A stretch of DNA of 64,000 nucleotides, taken from the NCBI RefSeq assembly GCF_004310335.1, contig NZ_SIRS01000001.1, forward strand, positions 682,001-746,000. The letters are read 5' to 3'. The translations under genes were made by a program, and so were the position numbers. The stretch is from Hyunsoonleella pacifica. GTDB taxonomy: Bacteria > Bacteroidota > Bacteroidia > Flavobacteriales > Flavobacteriaceae. A model generated the notes under the pieces. It was not told the origin of the DNA, did no database searches, and was given only the letters and a program-made list of their open reading frames with translations. Below, piece by piece: positions 1 through 9,591 of the stretch; positions within the stretch are counted from its first letter, which is position 1, and the number at the start of each line of letters is the position of its first letter.

Positions 1-53
1 CAGATGAAGCACAAGTTTAAAATCAAAAAAATATTCTCCTAAAAGGAACTGTC

Positions 54-497
54 TTAATTCATAATTTGATTTAAATGATAACTCAAGTGATCAACGTAGT
101 CTTTTATCAGAAACTTCAAATCAACTATTGTTGTATTGTTAGTATGAACTTTATAATTCAAAGTTTCTTCGTTTTGGTTTTTTATTACAAATAAAATCCG
201 ATTATTGAGTGCTATCCATAAATCAAGTAGCTCTTTAGTATCTGCACTTTGATAATGATTTGCTTTTACTAATTCATCTTGACTGTATTGTTTGATTATA
301 TATGGCTCAGTTTCAAACTGAATTTCAGTAAACCTTTGAAGATTATTAATGGCAGAGTCAATTAAATGACCTAAAATTTCTTTTTTTGACCACTTTTTCG
401 AAGATAGTTTTTTTGAAAATTCTATTTCAGGAGCATTAGCAATATAGTTCAACCCATCGCTTAGTAGCAATTCAAGTTCACTTATGGTTTTATTCAT
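54..497 (-). CDS. DinB-like putative metal-binding protein
   Basis: Small soluble protein of 147 residues that fits the DinB/YfiT four-helix superfamily: His44 in a GHLIDSA context and an HxxxH pair (His137, His141) near the C-terminus make the usual three-histidine metal site. Family members are often thiol-dependent transferases or stress proteins (several use bacillithiol or mycothiol as cofactor), but the substrate cannot be read from sequence. It is the last gene of a probable tpx-dgkA-dinB operon, 9 bases after dgkA, so a link with thiol or peroxide stress is an inference from context. Confidence 0.7.
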   Translation of the reverse strand: MNKTISELELLLSDGLNYIANAPEIEFSKKLSSKKWSKKEILGHLIDSAINNLQRFTEIQFETEPYIIKQYSQDELVKANHYQSADTKELLDLWIALNNRILFVIKNQNEETLNYKVHTNNTTIVDLKFLIKDYVDHLSYHLNQIMN

Positions 498-506
498 AAA
501 TTTAAT

Positions 507-872
507 TTAGAATTTTGGGATGTAAATTATGCAACCCATAATAGCTGCGCAAATTGCGGCAATAAAAACCGCTCCAGCTGCTACATCTTTAATATAGCCT
601 ATCTTTTTATGGTACTCTGGATGTACAAAATTGGCAACTTCCTCAATAGCTGTGTTTACGCCTTCCAGCCCAATTATAAGAGCTATGGTAAGTATTTGTA
701 TAAGCCACTCGGTTTTTGAGATTTCAAAATAAAATCCAGCTATAGTTACTAAAACAGCAACCCCAAGCTGGATTTTTATACTAGATTCCTTAGTAATTAA
801 TAATATCGCTCCTTTAAGCGCATAGCCTACGCTTTTTAATCGGTTTACTAAGAAAGATTCTTTTTTAGGCAT
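507..872 (-). CDS. dgkA: Diacylglycerol kinase family integral membrane protein
   Basis: Short (121 residues) membrane protein of the prokaryotic DgkA type, which phosphorylates diacylglycerol or undecaprenol in the inner membrane. Three hydrophobic segments are visible (about 32-48, 55-70, 95-117). The conserved core E70-G-x-N-T-A-I-E77 followed by K-D96-x-A-A-G matches the DgkA active-site region. Whether it is a diacylglycerol or undecaprenol kinase (as in Gram-positives) cannot be decided. Its start overlaps the end of tpx by 8 bases, which indicates translational coupling. Confidence 0.88.
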   Translation of the reverse strand: MPKKESFLVNRLKSVGYALKGAILLITKESSIKIQLGVAVLVTIAGFYFEISKTEWLIQILTIALIIGLEGVNTAIEEVANFVHPEYHKKIGYIKDVAAGAVFIAAICAAIMGCIIYIPKF

Positions 873-1371
873 CGTAAAGCGCTTCTAAAGCTGCTTTGTA
901 GTTAGGTTCCTCTCCTGTTTCTGGAACTTGCTCATTATATAATACTTTACCAGATGCATCAGCTACAACTATGCTTCTTGATAGCAAAGCATCAAAAATT
1001 CCGTTAGTGAATAATACGCCATAATCTTTTCCAAACTGTCCAGTTTTAAAATCTGAAAGCATTACTACATTATCTAAACCTTCTGCTGCACAAAATTGTT
1101 CTTGAGCAAAGGGTAGATCTCTCGAAATACACAATACTTTTGTGTTTTCTAACTCGTTAGCTTCAGCATTAAACTGTCTTACAGAAGCTGCACATACTCC
1201 GGTGTTAACGCTAGGAAATATATTTAAAATCAATCTACTTCCTTTAAAGTCTGCTAAAGTTTTTGAAGATAAATCTATTGCTATTAATTCAAAATCTGAA
1301 ATTTGAGAACCTACAGCAGGTAGCTCTCCGATAGTTTCTACTGGGTTTCCTCCCAATGTAATGTTAGCCAT
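865..1371 (-). CDS. tpx: Thiol peroxidase (atypical 2-Cys peroxiredoxin)
   Basis: 168-residue Tpx, a cytoplasmic peroxidase that reduces H2O2 and alkyl peroxides using thioredoxin. The peroxidatic Cys60 lies in the P-S-V-N-T-G-V-C context and the resolving Cys94 sits 34 residues later, the spacing typical of Tpx. Length is normal for the family. First gene of a minus-strand operon with dgkA and a DinB-like gene. Its promoter must lie in the 270-base region shared with the divergent katG, so co-regulation by a peroxide sensor is plausible; an ATCGAT palindrome lies there at 1534-1539. Confidence 0.95.
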   Translation of the reverse strand: MANITLGGNPVETIGELPAVGSQISDFELIAIDLSSKTLADFKGSRLILNIFPSVNTGVCAASVRQFNAEANELENTKVLCISRDLPFAQEQFCAAEGLDNVVMLSDFKTGQFGKDYGVLFTNGIFDALLSRSIVVADASGKVLYNEQVPETGEEPNYKAALEALYDA

Positions 1372-1531
1372 TTTTTTGTTTTTAATTAGAGCTAATAAAA
1401 GTAAGCATATTTAATGTAATGCATAAATAATTAAGAATCTTTTAGAAATTATTATAATAAACTATTGGTTAGTAATATGCAGTATTTTTAGTTATTTGTA
1501 AAAACTATTGTTTTTTGAGTGTTAATAAATT

Positions 1532-1539
1532 TTATCGAT
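1532..1539. promoter_or_regulatory. Candidate redox-regulator site between tpx and katG
   Basis: TTATCGAT lies in the AT-rich 270-base divergent region between tpx and katG. The same octamer occurs upstream of the peroxiredoxin gene (7187-7194). Shared presence upstream of peroxide-defence genes suggests an operator, possibly for an OxyR-type protein, but eight bases are weak evidence and the rest of this intergenic region shows nothing else I can name. Confidence 0.25.
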
Positions 1540-1584
1540 TTTAATATAATTTATAAAAATGTTCCAAGGGTTTAGCAAGGTTAA

Positions 1585-3861
<2,277 letters not shown>

Positions 3862-3880
3862 TTGAATAGATTAATAGTTG

Positions 3881-3925
3881 AAAGTTGGGATGAACATATA
3901 GTGATGTTTATCCCAACTTTATTTT
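3881..3925 (+). terminator. Long stem-loop between katG and the ankyrin gene
   Basis: A 17-bp stem with one mismatch (3881-3897 pairs with 3904-3920, six-base loop) is followed by ATTTTAT. It looks like an intrinsic terminator or attenuator placed between katG and the ankyrin gene, and would lower read-through from katG. Confidence 0.75.
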
Positions 3926-3939
3926 ATGTATGATATATT

Positions 3940-4410
3940 ATGGATGACATTGCAAGTTTTTTTGGAGCGATTCAATCGGGAGATACTAGCCAAATAGAAG
4001 TACTTTTAAAATCTAACCCTGAATTAGTTAAAGCTACAGATCAAAGAGGGTTTACGCCATTAATTTTCGCAGCTTATTTTGATAAAAAAGCTATAGTTGA
4101 AATCCTTTTAGGCTACAACGCTCCAGTTGATGATACTGATGGTTCAGGAAATACAGCACTTATTGGTGTTGCTTTTAAAGGGAATACCGATTTGGCAAAG
4201 CTATTACTTAATAAGGGTGCTAATATTAATGCCCAAAATAACCTAGGATATACGCCCTTAATCTTTGCAAGTATGTATGGGCAAACTAAAATGGTAGCGT
4301 TGTTATTGCAAGATCATGCCGATGCTACAATACAAGATAATGAAGGGAAAATTGCATTGGATTATGCTGAAGAAAAGAAGTTTCGGGAGGTTATTGGATT
4401 GTTGAATTGA
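3940..4410 (+). CDS. Ankyrin-repeat protein linked to katG
   Basis: 156-residue protein made almost entirely of ankyrin repeats (about four, from residue 33 to the C-terminus, with G-x-T-P-L-I-F-A-A and N-x-x-G-Y-T-P-L-I-F-A-S type consensus segments). No signal peptide or catalytic motif, so probably a cytoplasmic protein-protein interaction module. Ankyrin proteins encoded next to catalases are known (AnkB beside KatB in Pseudomonas aeruginosa, needed for full catalase activity), and a similar role here is inferred from the 78-base distance to katG. The stem-loop between them suggests lower expression than katG. Confidence 0.85.
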   Translation: MDDIASFFGAIQSGDTSQIEVLLKSNPELVKATDQRGFTPLIFAAYFDKKAIVEILLGYNAPVDDTDGSGNTALIGVAFKGNTDLAKLLLNKGANINAQNNLGYTPLIFASMYGQTKMVALLLQDHADATIQDNEGKIALDYAEEKKFREVIGLLN

Positions 4411-4423
4411 TTTTTTTGAGAGT

Positions 4424-4633
4424 TTCGTTTAACGGTCTAGTATATGGCTCGTAGCGTGTATGTAAATTAGCGATTATTTTCGGATTAAACATAAGCCAGA
4501 TTTTTAAATTTTACCATTTATGTTTTATATTGGAAATCGTCAAACTTAAAAATTTGGCGACTTTCCAAATATGCTTTAACTTTGTTTAAACAACTGATTA
4601 GCTATGAGCTATATACGTTGTTGCCAGTAGTAC
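4424..4633. repeat. Structured boundary element, left end of nuclease/TIR cassette
   Basis: About 210 non-coding bases with nested inverted repeats. Outer arms 4440-4454 and 4602-4616 pair over 15 positions with two G-T type differences; an inner hairpin pairs 4532-4544 with 4553-4566 with one bulge. The outer end carries TTCGTTTAACG (4424-4434) and the inner end TTGCCAGTAGTAC (4621-4633), directly abutting the stop codon of the TIR-like gene. Both ends have inverted counterparts at 5721-5731 and 5644-5656. This is what a mobile cassette or recombination site would look like; the exact class is not identified. Confidence 0.6.
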
Positions 4634-5110
4634 TTATTCATCGGACAAAAGTTTAATTATTGCTACTGCTGCAATACCACCTAAAAGCCATCCTAAAGCG
4701 CTATTGTTTTCAGATTTTCCTTTCGCATTTTTAATTCTTGCTTTAATATTCTCAATCTGTTGATTTGGATAATTGCGATTAAATCTTACGAGGTTATTAT
4801 GATTTAATAATTCAGATGCAATATTTACAGAGTCTTCAATTAAAAGTAGATTCGGTACATCATTTTCTACAGCTACTTGCCATTCGTTAAAAACATTTTG
4901 ATTTCTGTCGCCATATTGAGTAATAAGTCCAATAAAAAGAGACGATTTTAAAATACTATTATGAGTTGACATTTGCACAATGTGCATATAATCGTCATAA
5001 CTTGAATTTATTGAATAGCCTTCTTCTCTCAATAAATTTGAGAGTAGAGTTAGCACAAATTGTTCGCTATCTCTTAATGCGTATGATATAAAAGCTACTT
5101 TATTATTCAT
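4634..5110 (-). CDS. TIR-like protein with C-terminal membrane anchor
   Basis: 158 residues. The N-terminal part (3-110) has a TIR/SEFIR-like pattern: K-V-A-F-I-S-Y-x-x-x-D at the first beta strand, a predicted helix, then a strand S-L-F-I-G-L-I-T, F-N-E76-W in the position where NADase TIR domains carry their catalytic Glu, and a V-P-N-L-L-L-I-E strand. A hydrophobic segment at about 138-153 suggests a C-terminal membrane anchor. Its start overlaps the stop of the upstream nuclease gene by four bases (ATGA), so both are one transcript. TIR proteins beside nucleases usually act in anti-phage defence; that role is inferred. A nucleoside-deoxyribosyltransferase-like fold is the alternative. Confidence 0.55.
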   Translation of the reverse strand: MNNKVAFISYALRDSEQFVLTLLSNLLREEGYSINSSYDDYMHIVQMSTHNSILKSSLFIGLITQYGDRNQNVFNEWQVAVENDVPNLLLIEDSVNIASELLNHNNLVRFNRNYPNQQIENIKARIKNAKGKSENNSALGWLLGGIAAVAIIKLLSDE

Positions 5111-5628
5111 AATTCAAGCTTTAATTTTTCTAATCTTAAATCTCTTTCTTTTGAGTATTCATAATACTTTGGAAAGTACTGATTATGTAAAGTTCCAACG
5201 AAACCAAGAATTTGTCTGTAATGATTTCCATTCCAAATCTCGTATGCAACACCGTTTTTTTCTTTATTTCTTAAATTCTCAAATGTATTTGTAACTCCAA
5301 CGTGAACAGAACCTTTTACTATTAGTAAATATCCGCAAGCATCATATTCACTTATCAATGTTGGTATATTTATTTGGTCAAGATGACTTTTCAATAAATT
5401 GTCATAAAACTTACATTGAACAATCCACTTTCGTTCATAGGTAACAATCGTGTCGTCAATCATTAAAGTAACTAAAATATCTCTTCCGCCATCTGGACCT
5501 CGACCAGAAGGTTCTACCTTAACAGTTGTAATTTGATTCGTGTCCAATCTTTTGATTTCTCGGAAGTAGTCAGCTGTGAGGTCTTCAAATTCCTCCCAAT
5601 CATTTATTTCGTTAAAATCAATTTTCAT
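5107..5628 (-). CDS. Mrr-like PD-(D/E)xK restriction endonuclease domain protein
   Basis: 173 residues. The N-terminal W-E-E-F-E-D-L helix, then G-P-D-G-G-R-D50 and V-Q71-C-K73 give the D...QxK core of the Mrr-type PD-(D/E)xK nucleases. No methyltransferase or specificity gene is nearby, so it is not a classical restriction-modification system; methylated or phage DNA, or a signal from the partner TIR-like protein, could be the trigger. First gene of a two-gene unit. Starts 15 bases inside the right-hand boundary repeat. The pair sits between katG/ankyrin and the thioredoxin operon and looks inserted. Confidence 0.75.
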   Translation of the reverse strand: MKIDFNEINDWEEFEDLTADYFREIKRLDTNQITTVKVEPSGRGPDGGRDILVTLMIDDTIVTYERKWIVQCKFYDNLLKSHLDQINIPTLISEYDACGYLLIVKGSVHVGVTNTFENLRNKEKNGVAYEIWNGNHYRQILGFVGTLHNQYFPKYYEYSKERDLRLEKLKLEL

Positions 5629-5643
5629 TTATGCGTTTTTCTC

Positions 5644-5731
5644 GTATTACTGGCAATGTGTTGACGGATATGCGCCGTTATGATACTGAAACGAGTTAAG
5701 CACAAGTGGCTTATATCTGGCGTTAAACGAA
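5644..5731. repeat. Structured boundary element, right end of nuclease/TIR cassette
   Basis: Non-coding stretch whose ends are inverted copies of the left boundary: GTATTACTGGCAA (5644-5656) mirrors the left inner end with one change, and CGTTAAACGAA (5721-5731) mirrors the left outer end exactly. Between them ATATGCGCC and GGCTTATAT can form a partial stem. It probably also holds the promoter of the nuclease gene. Confidence 0.5.
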
Positions 5732-5770
5732 GGTAGTTGAATTTTTTTACAAAGTCAATTTTGAAGAAAC

Positions 5771-5797
5771 AAAAAAGCCACCTCAAAATAGATGGCT
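5771..5797 (-). terminator. Terminator of the peroxiredoxin/thioredoxin operon
   Basis: AGCCACCT and AGATGGCT form an 8-bp stem (one mismatch) followed on the minus strand by a T-rich run; it lies 26 bases after the last gene of the operon, just outside the cassette boundary. Confidence 0.75.
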
Positions 5798-5823
5798 CTA
5801 GATATAACATTTCTCTTTTTCAA

Positions 5824-6081
5824 TTAAGTATCAATAGCCCCCATAACACGACTCATAAAACTATTTAATGCTTCTTTTTTTGGTGTACCGTCCTTAGTTA
5901 TTTTATTAACTTCAAGCGCACCATACATATTAGAGATCAATTCGCCTATAACATCTAATTCTTCGTCTTTTAAAGAAGGTACTTCGGTTAAGGCTTCTAG
6001 GGTTTCTATCGTTTCCACAATAAAATCCTCATCGTTGTCTTCTATAAAATTGGTTAGATGTTTAATTACTGGTAACTTCAT
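5824..6081 (-). CDS. Small conserved protein downstream of thioredoxin
   Basis: 85-residue acidic, helical protein with no signal peptide, membrane segment or catalytic motif. I recognise it as a family of unknown function found in Flavobacteria next to thioredoxin-like genes (I believe it is catalogued as DUF6952, not verified). Its first 20 bases overlap the end of the thioredoxin-like gene, an unusually long overlap that argues for coupled translation and a shared task, for example acting on or with that protein. Confidence 0.75.
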   Translation of the reverse strand: MKLPVIKHLTNFIEDNDEDFIVETIETLEALTEVPSLKDEELDVIGELISNMYGALEVNKITKDGTPKKEALNSFMSRVMGAIDT

Positions 6082-6376
6082 TCACTAAATCTTTAAGTAC
6101 ATCAAATTTATTTGTCTGTACTTGGTTTATAAAAGTACCGTTCTTAAAAGCAGCAAATGTTGGCAAATTATCAACTGTGGCTAACTTTCTAGACTCTGGG
6201 AATTTTTCAGCATCAGCAATAACAAAGGTGATATTTTCTAATTCTGATGCTAACTTTTTAACTTTTGGTTTCATTATGCGACAGTTACCACACCAAGTTG
6301 CTGAATATTGAACTACAACCGTATCGTTTCCTGATATTAATTCTTGTAAATTATCTTGTTCTAATTCTTTTACCAT
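6062..6376 (-). CDS. Thioredoxin family protein (WCGNC active site)
   Basis: 104-residue cytoplasmic thioredoxin fold. Active site W-C29-G-N-C32 differs from the canonical WCGPC by Asn for Pro, which normally changes redox potential; the cis-Pro loop L-P72-T-F is intact. No signal peptide. It lies 76 bases downstream of the 2-Cys peroxiredoxin gene and probably serves as its dedicated reductant, an inference from position. A perfect stem-loop separates the two genes (6400-6432). Confidence 0.9.
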   Translation of the reverse strand: MVKELEQDNLQELISGNDTVVVQYSATWCGNCRIMKPKVKKLASELENITFVIADAEKFPESRKLATVDNLPTFAAFKNGTFINQVQTNKFDVLKDLVNEVTSN

Positions 6377-6391
6377 AACACTATCAATTTT

Positions 6392-6447
6392 AAAATTCCA
6401 AATTCCAAAGGTGATATTGGAACTTGGAATTTAGATTTTGGAATTTG
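6392..6447. repeat. Iterated AAATTCC / GGAATTT stem-loop between prx and trx
   Basis: AAATTCCAA units (6393-6408) and TTGGAATTT units (6424-6447) form a 9-bp perfect stem with alternative pairings because the units are repeated on each side. Could be a processing or attenuation hairpin that sets unequal expression of peroxiredoxin and thioredoxin-like protein; no T-run follows on the minus strand. Confidence 0.5.
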
Positions 6448-6452
6448 TATAA

Positions 6453-7094
6453 TTATACGTGTGCCGCTAAATATTCAGCAACACCGTTTCTATTAGCATT
6501 CATAGCATCTTTACCTTCTTCCCAGTTTGCAGGACAAACCTCTCCTTTTTCTTGAACGTGAGTTAAAGCATCTACTAAACGTAAATACTCTTGTACATTT
6601 CTTCCTAATGGCATATTATTGATACTTTCATGTTGTACAACACCTTCTTCATCTATAATGTAAGTAGCTCTGTAAGTTACATTGTCTCCATCAACAGTTA
6701 CGACTCCAGTCTCTTCGTTGTAGGTTTCGTTTGTAATGTCTAAAATACCTAGAGTAGAGGCTAAGTTTCTGTTAGAATCTGCTAAAAGCGGATAAGTAAC
6801 TCCCTCAATACCACCATTGTCTTTCTCAGTACTTAACCACGCAAAATGTACTTCTGGGGTATCACAAGATGCACCAATTACAATGGTATTACGCTTTTCA
6901 AATTCCCCTAGAGCAGCTTGAAATGCATGTAGTTCTGTTGGACATACAAAAGTAAAATCCTTTGGATACCAAAATAAGATTACTTTTTTCTTGTTGTTTA
7001 CTGCTTCTTCTAACACGTTTAACTTAAATGTATCCCCTAAATCGTTCATTGCGTCTACATTTAAACTTGGAAATTTTTTTCCTACAAATGCCAT
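6453..7094 (-). CDS. 2-Cys peroxiredoxin (AhpC/Prx1 class)
   Basis: 213-residue typical 2-Cys peroxiredoxin, which detoxifies H2O2 and organic peroxides. Peroxidatic Cys51 is in D-F-T-F-V-C-P-T-E, the resolving Cys187 in G-E-V-C-P-A-N-W near the C-terminus. Cytoplasmic. No AhpF gene follows; instead a thioredoxin-like gene is downstream, which suggests the electron donor. The 214-base upstream region has two ATCGAT palindromes 21 bases apart (7189-7194 and 7210-7215), a possible regulator site. Confidence 0.95.
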   Translation of the reverse strand: MAFVGKKFPSLNVDAMNDLGDTFKLNVLEEAVNNKKKVILFWYPKDFTFVCPTELHAFQAALGEFEKRNTIVIGASCDTPEVHFAWLSTEKDNGGIEGVTYPLLADSNRNLASTLGILDITNETYNEETGVVTVDGDNVTYRATYIIDEEGVVQHESINNMPLGRNVQEYLRLVDALTHVQEKGEVCPANWEEGKDAMNANRNGVAEYLAAHV

Positions 7095-7186
7095 AATTAT
7101 CTATATTTTATATTGATTAATAATTTTAATTTTAAGCAAAATTATCATTTATAATAGCTGTAAAAATAGATTGCAATTATTAAATC

Positions 7187-7216
7187 TTATCGATGGATAG
7201 TAAATGTGTATCGATT
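7187..7216. promoter_or_regulatory. Paired ATCGAT palindromes upstream of the peroxiredoxin gene
   Basis: ATCGAT occurs at 7189-7194 and 7210-7215, two helical turns apart, with ATAG and further A/T-rich half-sites between and before them. The arrangement resembles binding by a LysR-type tetramer such as OxyR. The remaining bases of 7095-7308 show nothing else. Confidence 0.3.
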
Positions 7217-7308
7217 CAAAAATCAGTGCTAAATTTTGAGAATTATACAAAGATTAATGATTAGAATTATCAAGTTGATAAATGATACTGTAGCGAGATA
7301 AAGTATTC

Positions 7309-8802
7309 TTATTTAGTTTTTGAAAGCTGTTTAATTTTTATTCTGAAAGCAGCGAAAAGAAGTGTCATGAATGGACTTAAAATACTAAAAAAAGCGTATG
7401 GAATATATGCTGTTGCACCAGCATAACCAAACAAGACTTTTGAATGATAAGCTCCACAAGTATTCCAAGGAATTAAAACAGAAGTTACTGTTCCTGAATC
7501 TTCTAGAGTTCTACTAAGGTTCTCAGGAGCTAAACCTCGATCTTCATAAGCTTTTTTGAACATTTTACCAGGGACAACCAAAGCTAGATATTGATCAGAT
7601 GCAGTTAAATTTAAAGCTAGACAACTCGCCACAGTGCTTGCAAAAAGGCCAAAAGTAGTTGTTGCCATTTTTAATAATGATTTTGTAATTCTAGATAATG
7701 CGCCTATGGCATCCATTACACCTCCAAAAACCATAGCACAAACAATAAGCCAAATAGTTCCAAGCATACCACTCATTCCGCCTGCAGTAAATAAATCATT
7801 TAATTCTTTACTACTAGTTTGTATAGAAGTGTCAACAGTTAAAGCATTCATTACTCCTTTGTAAGCAGATTGAAAATTTAAGGATTCAGCACCAGCTATA
7901 CTAGTAACAATATTTGGTTGAAAAATAATAGCTGTAACCCCTCCCAAAAGCGAACCTGTAAGAAGTGCTATTAACGGTGGTGTTTTTTTTATAATCATAA
8001 AAATCACAAGTATTGGAATTATAAATAGCCATGGGGTTATATTAAAAGCACCACTTATAGCTTGCAATTTATCATCTATTTGTGGCGTCCCAGAAGTATT
8101 TAAATTGAGACCAATAATTATAAAAACAATAAGAGTTATAATGATGGTAGGTATAGTGGTTAAGGACATATATTTTATATGTGAAAAAAGTTCTCCACCA
8201 GCCATTGCTGGTGCTAGATTAGTAGTATCACTTAACGGCGACATTTTATCCCCAAAGTAAGCTCCTGAAAGTACAGCACCAGCAGTCATTCCAATAGAAA
8301 TACCTAATGTTTCTCCAATACCTACTAGAGCAATACCTACTGTTGCTGAAGTAGTCCATGAACTTCCAGTTGCAATAGAAATAATTGAGCAAATTATGAC
8401 ACAAGCTGCTAAAAAAATTGTAGGGCTTAGTATTTGAAGTCCATAATAAATCATTGTAGGTATAATTCCACTAATTAGCCATGTTCCTGCTAAAGCACCT
8501 ACCATTAATAAAATTAAAAGAGCTCCTGTAGTAGATTTTATATTTTCAGCAACTTCCTCAAGCATTCTTTTGTAAGTTACTTTGTTTCTAAAACCTATAA
8601 TAGCAGCAACAGCAGCACCTAATAATAATATAAACTGATTGCTCCCACTTAAGGCATTGTCTCCAAAAACATAAATATTGTATGCAAGCATACCTACTAA
8701 AGCAATAACCGGAATTAACGCTTCCCAAATACTCAACTCGGTATTTTCAACAATATTTTGGTCGTTGGCCTTAAATTCTGAGATATTTTTATTGTCCTCC
8801 AT
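7309..8802 (-). CDS. nhaC: NhaC family Na+/H+ antiporter
   Basis: 497-residue inner-membrane protein with about twelve hydrophobic segments and the NhaC signature G-D-K-M-S-P-L-S-D-T-T-N-L-A (around residues 184-197), which forms part of the ion pathway. It exchanges external protons for internal Na+, useful for a marine bacterium. The N-terminal 25 residues are hydrophilic and cytoplasmic. It stands alone: 214 bases separate it from the peroxiredoxin gene on the same strand. Confidence 0.93.
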   Translation of the reverse strand: MEDNKNISEFKANDQNIVENTELSIWEALIPVIALVGMLAYNIYVFGDNALSGSNQFILLLGAAVAAIIGFRNKVTYKRMLEEVAENIKSTTGALLILLMVGALAGTWLISGIIPTMIYYGLQILSPTIFLAACVIICSIISIATGSSWTTSATVGIALVGIGETLGISIGMTAGAVLSGAYFGDKMSPLSDTTNLAPAMAGGELFSHIKYMSLTTIPTIIITLIVFIIIGLNLNTSGTPQIDDKLQAISGAFNITPWLFIIPILVIFMIIKKTPPLIALLTGSLLGGVTAIIFQPNIVTSIAGAESLNFQSAYKGVMNALTVDTSIQTSSKELNDLFTAGGMSGMLGTIWLIVCAMVFGGVMDAIGALSRITKSLLKMATTTFGLFASTVASCLALNLTASDQYLALVVPGKMFKKAYEDRGLAPENLSRTLEDSGTVTSVLIPWNTCGAYHSKVLFGYAGATAYIPYAFFSILSPFMTLLFAAFRIKIKQLSKTK

Positions 8803-8911
8803 AGTAACTTTTTAGTTAAGTAATGTTACAATTTTATTGATTGCTTTCAAAATAATGTGACGCTTAAGATGTTTTGTGTCATAATTTATTGATAATCTAG
8901 AAATTTCTGTT

Positions 8912-9088
8912 ATGATTTTTATAATATCTTTATTAGTGCTTGTTATTTTGTATGCTTTGGCAAATGATGGGTTCACTTCAAACTCTAATCACAAGGAACT
9001 TAAAGACTTCGATAAGGAAAAAGAAATAGAAAATGAAGTTACGTCTATACAAACTATTTTGGATTTTGATTTTGAAACTTTAATATAG
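8912..9088 (+). CDS. Possible small single-span membrane protein
   Basis: A 58-codon open frame starting with ATG encodes a hydrophobic N-terminus (residues 2-17, I-F-I-I-S-L-L-V-L-V-I-L-Y-A-L) and then a charged, Lys/Glu-rich tail. The shape is that of a small single-pass membrane protein, and the hydrophobic/charged split is unlikely in random AT-rich DNA but not impossible. No family is recognised. It is 109 bases from the divergent nhaC start, in an otherwise gene-poor 790-base stretch. Confidence 0.35.
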   Translation: MIFIISLLVLVILYALANDGFTSNSNHKELKDFDKEKEIENEVTSIQTILDFDFETLI

Positions 9089-9272
9089 CCTGATGAACTA
9101 TGTATACTTATAAAAAAGCAGAAAGTGATTAGTAAGTAAAAGTTCTATGTAGTAACCTTTAATCTTATTATGTTTTAATATTAAATTTTAGAAAATATCT
9201 TAATTTACATTTTAGCACATTGTATTGCTACAATAAAAAAATAAAAAGGTCTCTCTCAATTACTTTTATTAA

Positions 9273-9551
9273 TCATATATAAACCTTTATGCGCAGATTG
9301 GTATTGTAACTATTATACCCTTATCTACATTAGATATTTATACTTCTTTATCTGTCAATATCACTATAACTTCTGCTAGTTTAACTCTAGACGAAACTAT
9401 TCTTGGTGGAAATCATAATATTAGCTTACATAGAAGTTTTAGCAACACTCATAGCTATTACGGAACTGCTTTAGGGTTTCGGTCTATTACTGAAACAGGA
9501 AATGTTAATGGAGCAAGAGTTGCTGTATGGCTAAGAAGAATACCTTTATAG
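9273..9551 (+). pseudogene. 3' remnant of an unidentified gene
   Basis: An open frame of 92 codons with no ATG in frame ends at 9551 and reads like a beta-rich protein C-terminus (repeated alternating Ser/Thr/Ile strands, then Y-Y-G-T-A-L-G-F-R-S and a final W-L-R-R-I-P-L). The frame upstream is closed by stops. A hairpin follows 10 bases after the stop, as behind a real gene. The most economical reading is the tail of a decayed gene; use of a rare start codon cannot be excluded. Nothing recognisable lies at 9089-9272. Confidence 0.4.
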
Positions 9552-9561
9552 TCATAAATTA

Positions 9562-9588
9562 AAAAGTTAGTTAACTTTGCTAACTTTT
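9562..9588 (+). terminator. Hairpin after the gene remnant
   Basis: AAAAGTTAG (9562-9570) and CTAACTTTT (9580-9588) form a perfect 9-bp stem with a terminal T-run. It ends 3 bases before the next ATG (9592), so it could also influence translation of that gene. Confidence 0.55.
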
Positions 9589-9591
9589 AAT

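Noticed and set aside
1-42. Possible 3' end of a plus-strand gene ending in TAA at 40-42
   Set aside because: Only 14 codons are visible, too few to support a call either way.
4424-5731. Classical integron attC sites
   Set aside because: GTTTAAC and GTTAAAC occur at the outer ends, but the paired simple sites with correct spacing are not found within either flank and no integron integrase is in the window.
5625-5810. 61-codon open frame in the right flank of the cassette
   Set aside because: It runs through the inverted-repeat boundary and the terminator of the neighbouring operon, with no protein-like features.
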